Positions 61,775-64,000 of a stretch of 64,000 bases of DNA are shown one piece after another (the stretch's first letter is position 1; every line of letters begins with the position of its first letter). The position numbers were made by a program, and so were the translations under genes. The notes under the pieces are model-generated. The model was not told the origin of the DNA. It did not search any database and saw only the letters and a program-made list of their open reading frames with translations. Source of the stretch: Nevskia sp. (GTDB lineage Bacteria > Pseudomonadota > Gammaproteobacteria > Nevskiales > Nevskiaceae); contig JADGHB010000001.1 of NCBI GenBank assembly GCA_019689635.1, positions 1-64,000 on the forward strand, read 5' to 3'.

Positions 61775-62190
61775 GCCGGCCGCCACTTCCAGGTCAGCTT
61801 GCCGTCGGCGAGCGGCTCCAGCGTCAGCGCCATGGCCATGCCCACGCGCAAGGCCTCGACGCCCACGCCGTCCGCGACCGGCCCGAGCACGATCATCTTT
61901 TCCTTTTCCAGTTCCACCGCGGCGATGGCGAACGGCCGGTAGGGATCGGGGGCGACGAAAGGCGGCGGCGGCGGATAGGCGGCGTCGGTGTAGGACCAAA
62001 GCCGGCCAGTGCGCGACAACAGGACTTGTTCGAAGTCCGTGCTCTGGCAGTCTGGATTGCGGCAATAACGCGTCTCTTTGGGAAAGTAATACGTGCCGCA
62101 GGCGGCGCAGCGCGTGCCGATCAGATGCGGCGCTTGCGCGTCGAGCGTGAACCAGCCCGGCAGGAAGGGTTCTTTCACGCAGGCTTCCAT
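61771..62190 (-). CDS. DUF35 zinc-ribbon/OB-fold protein
   Basis: The 139-residue product has the zinc ribbon (GTRCAACGTYYFPKETRYCRNPDCQS) and an OB-fold (TGRLWSYTDAAYPPPPPFVAPDPYRPFAIAAVELE). It overlaps the SCP-x-type thiolase by 4 bp and shares TGATG with ipdB. DUF35 proteins serve as acyl-CoA-binding partners of thiolase-fold enzymes, so it almost certainly works with the adjacent thiolase. Confidence 0.88.
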   Translation of the reverse strand: MEACVKEPFLPGWFTLDAQAPHLIGTRCAACGTYYFPKETRYCRNPDCQSTDFEQVLLSRTGRLWSYTDAAYPPPPPFVAPDPYRPFAIAAVELEKEKMIVLGPVADGVGVEALRVGMAMALTLEPLADGKLTWKWRPA

Positions 62191-63011
62191 CACGCCGCCT
62201 TCCGGGTGAGCGGAGGATTGTCCTTGAGCTGCTGGCCGCGCAGATCGTTCGGATCCAGCCGTCGGATGATCTCGAGCTGTTCGCGCGTGGGCAAGGGCGT
62301 CTCGTGGAGCTCGGGCGCGCGAGCCAGCGGAAAGCCGGTGGCCGCCTGGACCTGCTCGAAGGACACGCCCGGATGCAGGCTCACCACGCGCAGCCCCTGC
62401 CCGCCCCAGGGATCCGGACCGCCGAAATCCATCACGCACAAATCGGTGACCACGCGATGCACGCCGGGAAAACTGCCGCGCGCCGCGGCCGGCCAGCGCC
62501 CGGGGTGATAGCCCGCCGCGCACACCACGTCCACTTCGCCCGCGACGAAGACGCGCGGGGAATGCTGGGGCACGAAGAAGGAATTGAGGTGGTGGACGCT
62601 GTTGCCGGGAAAGCCGCGCAGCCCCAGCATCTGGCGCTTGGGCCGGGCGAACTCGCCGATGCAGGAGATGTTGGCCTGACCGTAGCGATCCACCTGCACC
62701 GGCATGACCAGCGCGTGGCGGCGGCCGCCCCACAAGGCATCGAACACGCGCGCATAGGGCATCCATCCGGAATAGGCACGCCCTGCGTGAGTCTTGGCGC
62801 CGAGCGCCACCGGCGTCTCGGTGAGGTAGGCCTCGCCGTCGGTGATCAGAAGCTGCGGGCTGTGGGTGAGCTTGGCCAGGCCCTGAGCCAGACGCGGGAT
62901 CACGCCGATGCCGGTGGCCAGAATCTCTCCACCCGGGTCGCCCGCGTCGCGCCACACCTCGGCGCAGGCGCAGATCAACAGTTCGGCCAGAGTGGCGGTG
63001 GATGCGCTCAC
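62190..63011 (-). CDS. ipdB: IpdB, beta subunit of the ring-C-opening CoA-transferase-fold hydrolase
   Basis: The 273-residue product has the class I CoA-transferase fold, beta type, with LLITDGEAYLTETPVAL, SGWMPYARVFDALWGGRRHALV, QVDRYGQANISCIGEFARPKRQMLGLRGFPGN and VMDFGGPDPWGGQGLRVVSLHPGV, as in mycobacterial IpdB (Comamonas ScdL2). With IpdA it hydrolyses ring C of COCHEA-CoA. The frame is open upstream, but GTG 63011 lies 2 bp after the ipdA stop and gives the expected N-terminus (SASTATLAELLICACAEVW). Confidence 0.85.
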   Translation of the reverse strand: MSASTATLAELLICACAEVWRDAGDPGGEILATGIGVIPRLAQGLAKLTHSPQLLITDGEAYLTETPVALGAKTHAGRAYSGWMPYARVFDALWGGRRHALVMPVQVDRYGQANISCIGEFARPKRQMLGLRGFPGNSVHHLNSFFVPQHSPRVFVAGEVDVVCAAGYHPGRWPAAARGSFPGVHRVVTDLCVMDFGGPDPWGGQGLRVVSLHPGVSFEQVQAATGFPLARAPELHETPLPTREQLEIIRRLDPNDLRGQQLKDNPPLTRKAA

Positions 63012-63013
63012 GA

Positions 63014-63907
63014 TCAGAACACCTGGCGCGGCAGCGCGAGGATTTTTTCGAGCCCGCCGACCGCGCGCCGATAGGCTGCCTCGTCGCCGGCGAGAAACTC
63101 CTCCGCGTAACGCCGCCAGCCGTCGTCGGCTTCCGCGCCCGCGCAATACCGCGTCAGATGCGCCGCGTCCCAGCCGTAGCCTCCACCGTGGATCGACACG
63201 TGGGAGGTCGGATGCGCGCCGCCGGGCGCGTGCACCACGCCGGTGACGAGATTGCGTTCGAAGGAATTACACTGGGCATCCGCCTCGTCGGTCTCCAGGC
63301 GCTCGACCAGCTCCTCGCAGCTCACGTAGCAGGCGCGCGCGGCGCGCGCGAACCATTCGTCGAAGAACGGGTCGGGAGCGTACAGGCGCGTGTTGCCCCA
63401 GCGGTCCGCGCGGTGGACGTGCAAGAGCGCCGCGTCGAGCTTGAGCGCCGGCATGGCCAGCAACTCTTCGCCGTCGTCGTAAGGGGAGCGCACCGTGCGC
63501 AGGCCGGGATTGATTTTCATCAAGTCGGTGCCCAGGCCCACGCGTGTGGGCAGAAAGGGCAGGCGCATGGCCGCCGCGCGCAGCCCCCAGTGCAGCAGGC
63601 CTTCGTCCAGTTCCATCGCCTCGACGGCGCCCGCCTCGCGCGCCTTGCGGAAGTAGGGCTCGAGCGGAATGAAATCGAGCGAGACGAAGCCGTAGATCAG
63701 CTTCTTGACCTTGCCCGCCGCGCACAGCATGCCCATCTCCGGCCCGCCGTAGCCGACCACGGTCAGGTCCTTGAGCGGCGAGCGCAGGATTTCGCGCACC
63801 AGCGCCATCGGCTTGCGCCGCGGCCCCCAGCCGCCGATGCCGATCGTCATGCCGTCGCGCAATCGCGCCACGACTTGCGCCGCGCTCATTTCCTTGTTCA
63901 GCGCCAT
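63014..63907 (-). CDS. ipdA: IpdA, alpha subunit of the ring-C-opening CoA-transferase-fold hydrolase
   Basis: The 297-residue product has the alpha-type CoA-transferase fold and closely resembles mycobacterial IpdA (Comamonas ScdL1): DGMTIGIGGWGPRRKPMALVREIL, LTVVGYGGPEMGMLCAAGKVKKLIYGFVSLD, EAMELDEGLLHWGLRAAAMRLPFLPTRVGLGTD and VHAPGGAHPTSHVS. The IpdAB pair is a ring-cleaving hydrolase rather than a transferase. The acidic MELDEG stretch is the likely site of the catalytic glutamate. Co-translated with ipdB. Confidence 0.87.
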   Translation of the reverse strand: MALNKEMSAAQVVARLRDGMTIGIGGWGPRRKPMALVREILRSPLKDLTVVGYGGPEMGMLCAAGKVKKLIYGFVSLDFIPLEPYFRKAREAGAVEAMELDEGLLHWGLRAAAMRLPFLPTRVGLGTDLMKINPGLRTVRSPYDDGEELLAMPALKLDAALLHVHRADRWGNTRLYAPDPFFDEWFARAARACYVSCEELVERLETDEADAQCNSFERNLVTGVVHAPGGAHPTSHVSIHGGGYGWDAAHLTRYCAGAEADDGWRRYAEEFLAGDEAAYRRAVGGLEKILALPRQVF

Positions 63908-63915
63908 GCGCGCTC

Positions 63916-64000
63916 TTATCTGAAGCCCACCGAAAAATCGTGGCCCCAGATGGAGACCTGCTTGGTCTCGGTGGGCTGCCAGCGTGCGGGATCCACGTCG
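63916..64000 (-). CDS. unidentified protein, C-terminal end only
   Basis: The last 27 residues of a gene that enters from the right edge: DPARWQPTETKQVSIWGHDF and a final SVGFR, then TAA at 63918-63916. The frame is inferred from this stop; other frames are shorter or closed. Its stop lies 8 bp before the ipdA ATG, so it belongs to the same operon. The fragment is too short to name. Confidence 0.5.
   Translation of the reverse strand, partial: DVDPARWQPTETKQVSIWGHDFSVGFR

Overview
The window is a GC-rich chromosomal segment, most likely from a betaproteobacterium. The gene order gatCAB / mreBCD-mrdA-rodA-mltB-rlpA-dacA-lipB, a six-gene mla set with mlaA attached, and the DUF1820 neighbour of purL are all typical of that class. 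Together with the steroid-type catabolic genes on the right, this would fit a steroid- or terpenoid-degrading lineage such as the Sterolibacteriaceae/Rhodocyclales. That placement is an inference, not a measurement.

Left third (1-27.3 kb), housekeeping. The tail of an OmpA-like protein is followed by gatB-gatA-gatC (minus strand), divergent from the cell-shape operon mreB-mreC-mreD-mrdA-rodA and the wall-remodelling genes mltB, rlpA and dacA, then lipB. Next comes the complete outer-membrane lipid-asymmetry system mlaF-E-D-C-B-A. Converging on it from the minus strand are purL, a metallo-beta-lactamase-fold hydrolase and a DUF1820 gene, then the phosphate operon pstS-C-A-B-phoU. The pst operon has a Pho-box-like site in front of pstS and a strong hairpin between pstS and pstC.

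Middle (27.4-47.8 kb), catabolic and accessory. An aldehyde dehydrogenase, a DUF1329 (LolA-like) secreted protein, a DUF2505 protein and a rubredoxin too short for most gene finders lead into a tightly packed minus-strand operon. That operon runs from an Ltp2-type aldolase with its DUF35 partner through an alpha/beta hydrolase, a small conserved protein of unknown function, an acyl-CoA synthetase and an SRPBCC protein to a class III CoA-transferase. A divergent rhomboid protease / Clp-fold protease pair, a 12-bp tandem repeat and a DUF1499 lipoprotein follow on the plus strand. Back on the minus strand are a double-length CaiB/BaiF CoA-transferase, an ACMSD-like amidohydrolase, and an RND (MMPL) transporter coupled to a YCF48/BNR protein.

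Right (47.9-64 kb), coenzyme-A catabolism. Almost every gene here resembles, from remembered protein sequences, a member of the actinobacterial HIP (steroid rings C/D) pathway: IpdA, IpdB, IpdC, IpdF, EchA20, FadA6, FadE30, FadE31, a second SDR, a MaoC hydratase, thiolases and paired acyl-CoA dehydrogenase subunits. The proposed logic is as follows. The Ltp2/DUF35 pair removes the end of the steroid side chain. FadE30 and partner subunits, IpdF and IpdC process the HIP-CoA intermediates. EchA20 opens ring D, IpdAB opens ring C, and FadA6 plus further dehydrogenases finish by beta-oxidation. The RND/YCF48/DUF1329 proteins are candidates for moving the hydrophobic substrate across the envelope. 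The block is interrupted only by a cold-shock gene with a long leader, a 69-aa unknown protein and a 440-bp island of structured repeats.

No rRNA, tRNA, transposase, integrase or CRISPR array was seen. Family assignments come from reading motifs and from remembered family members; no alignment or search was run.
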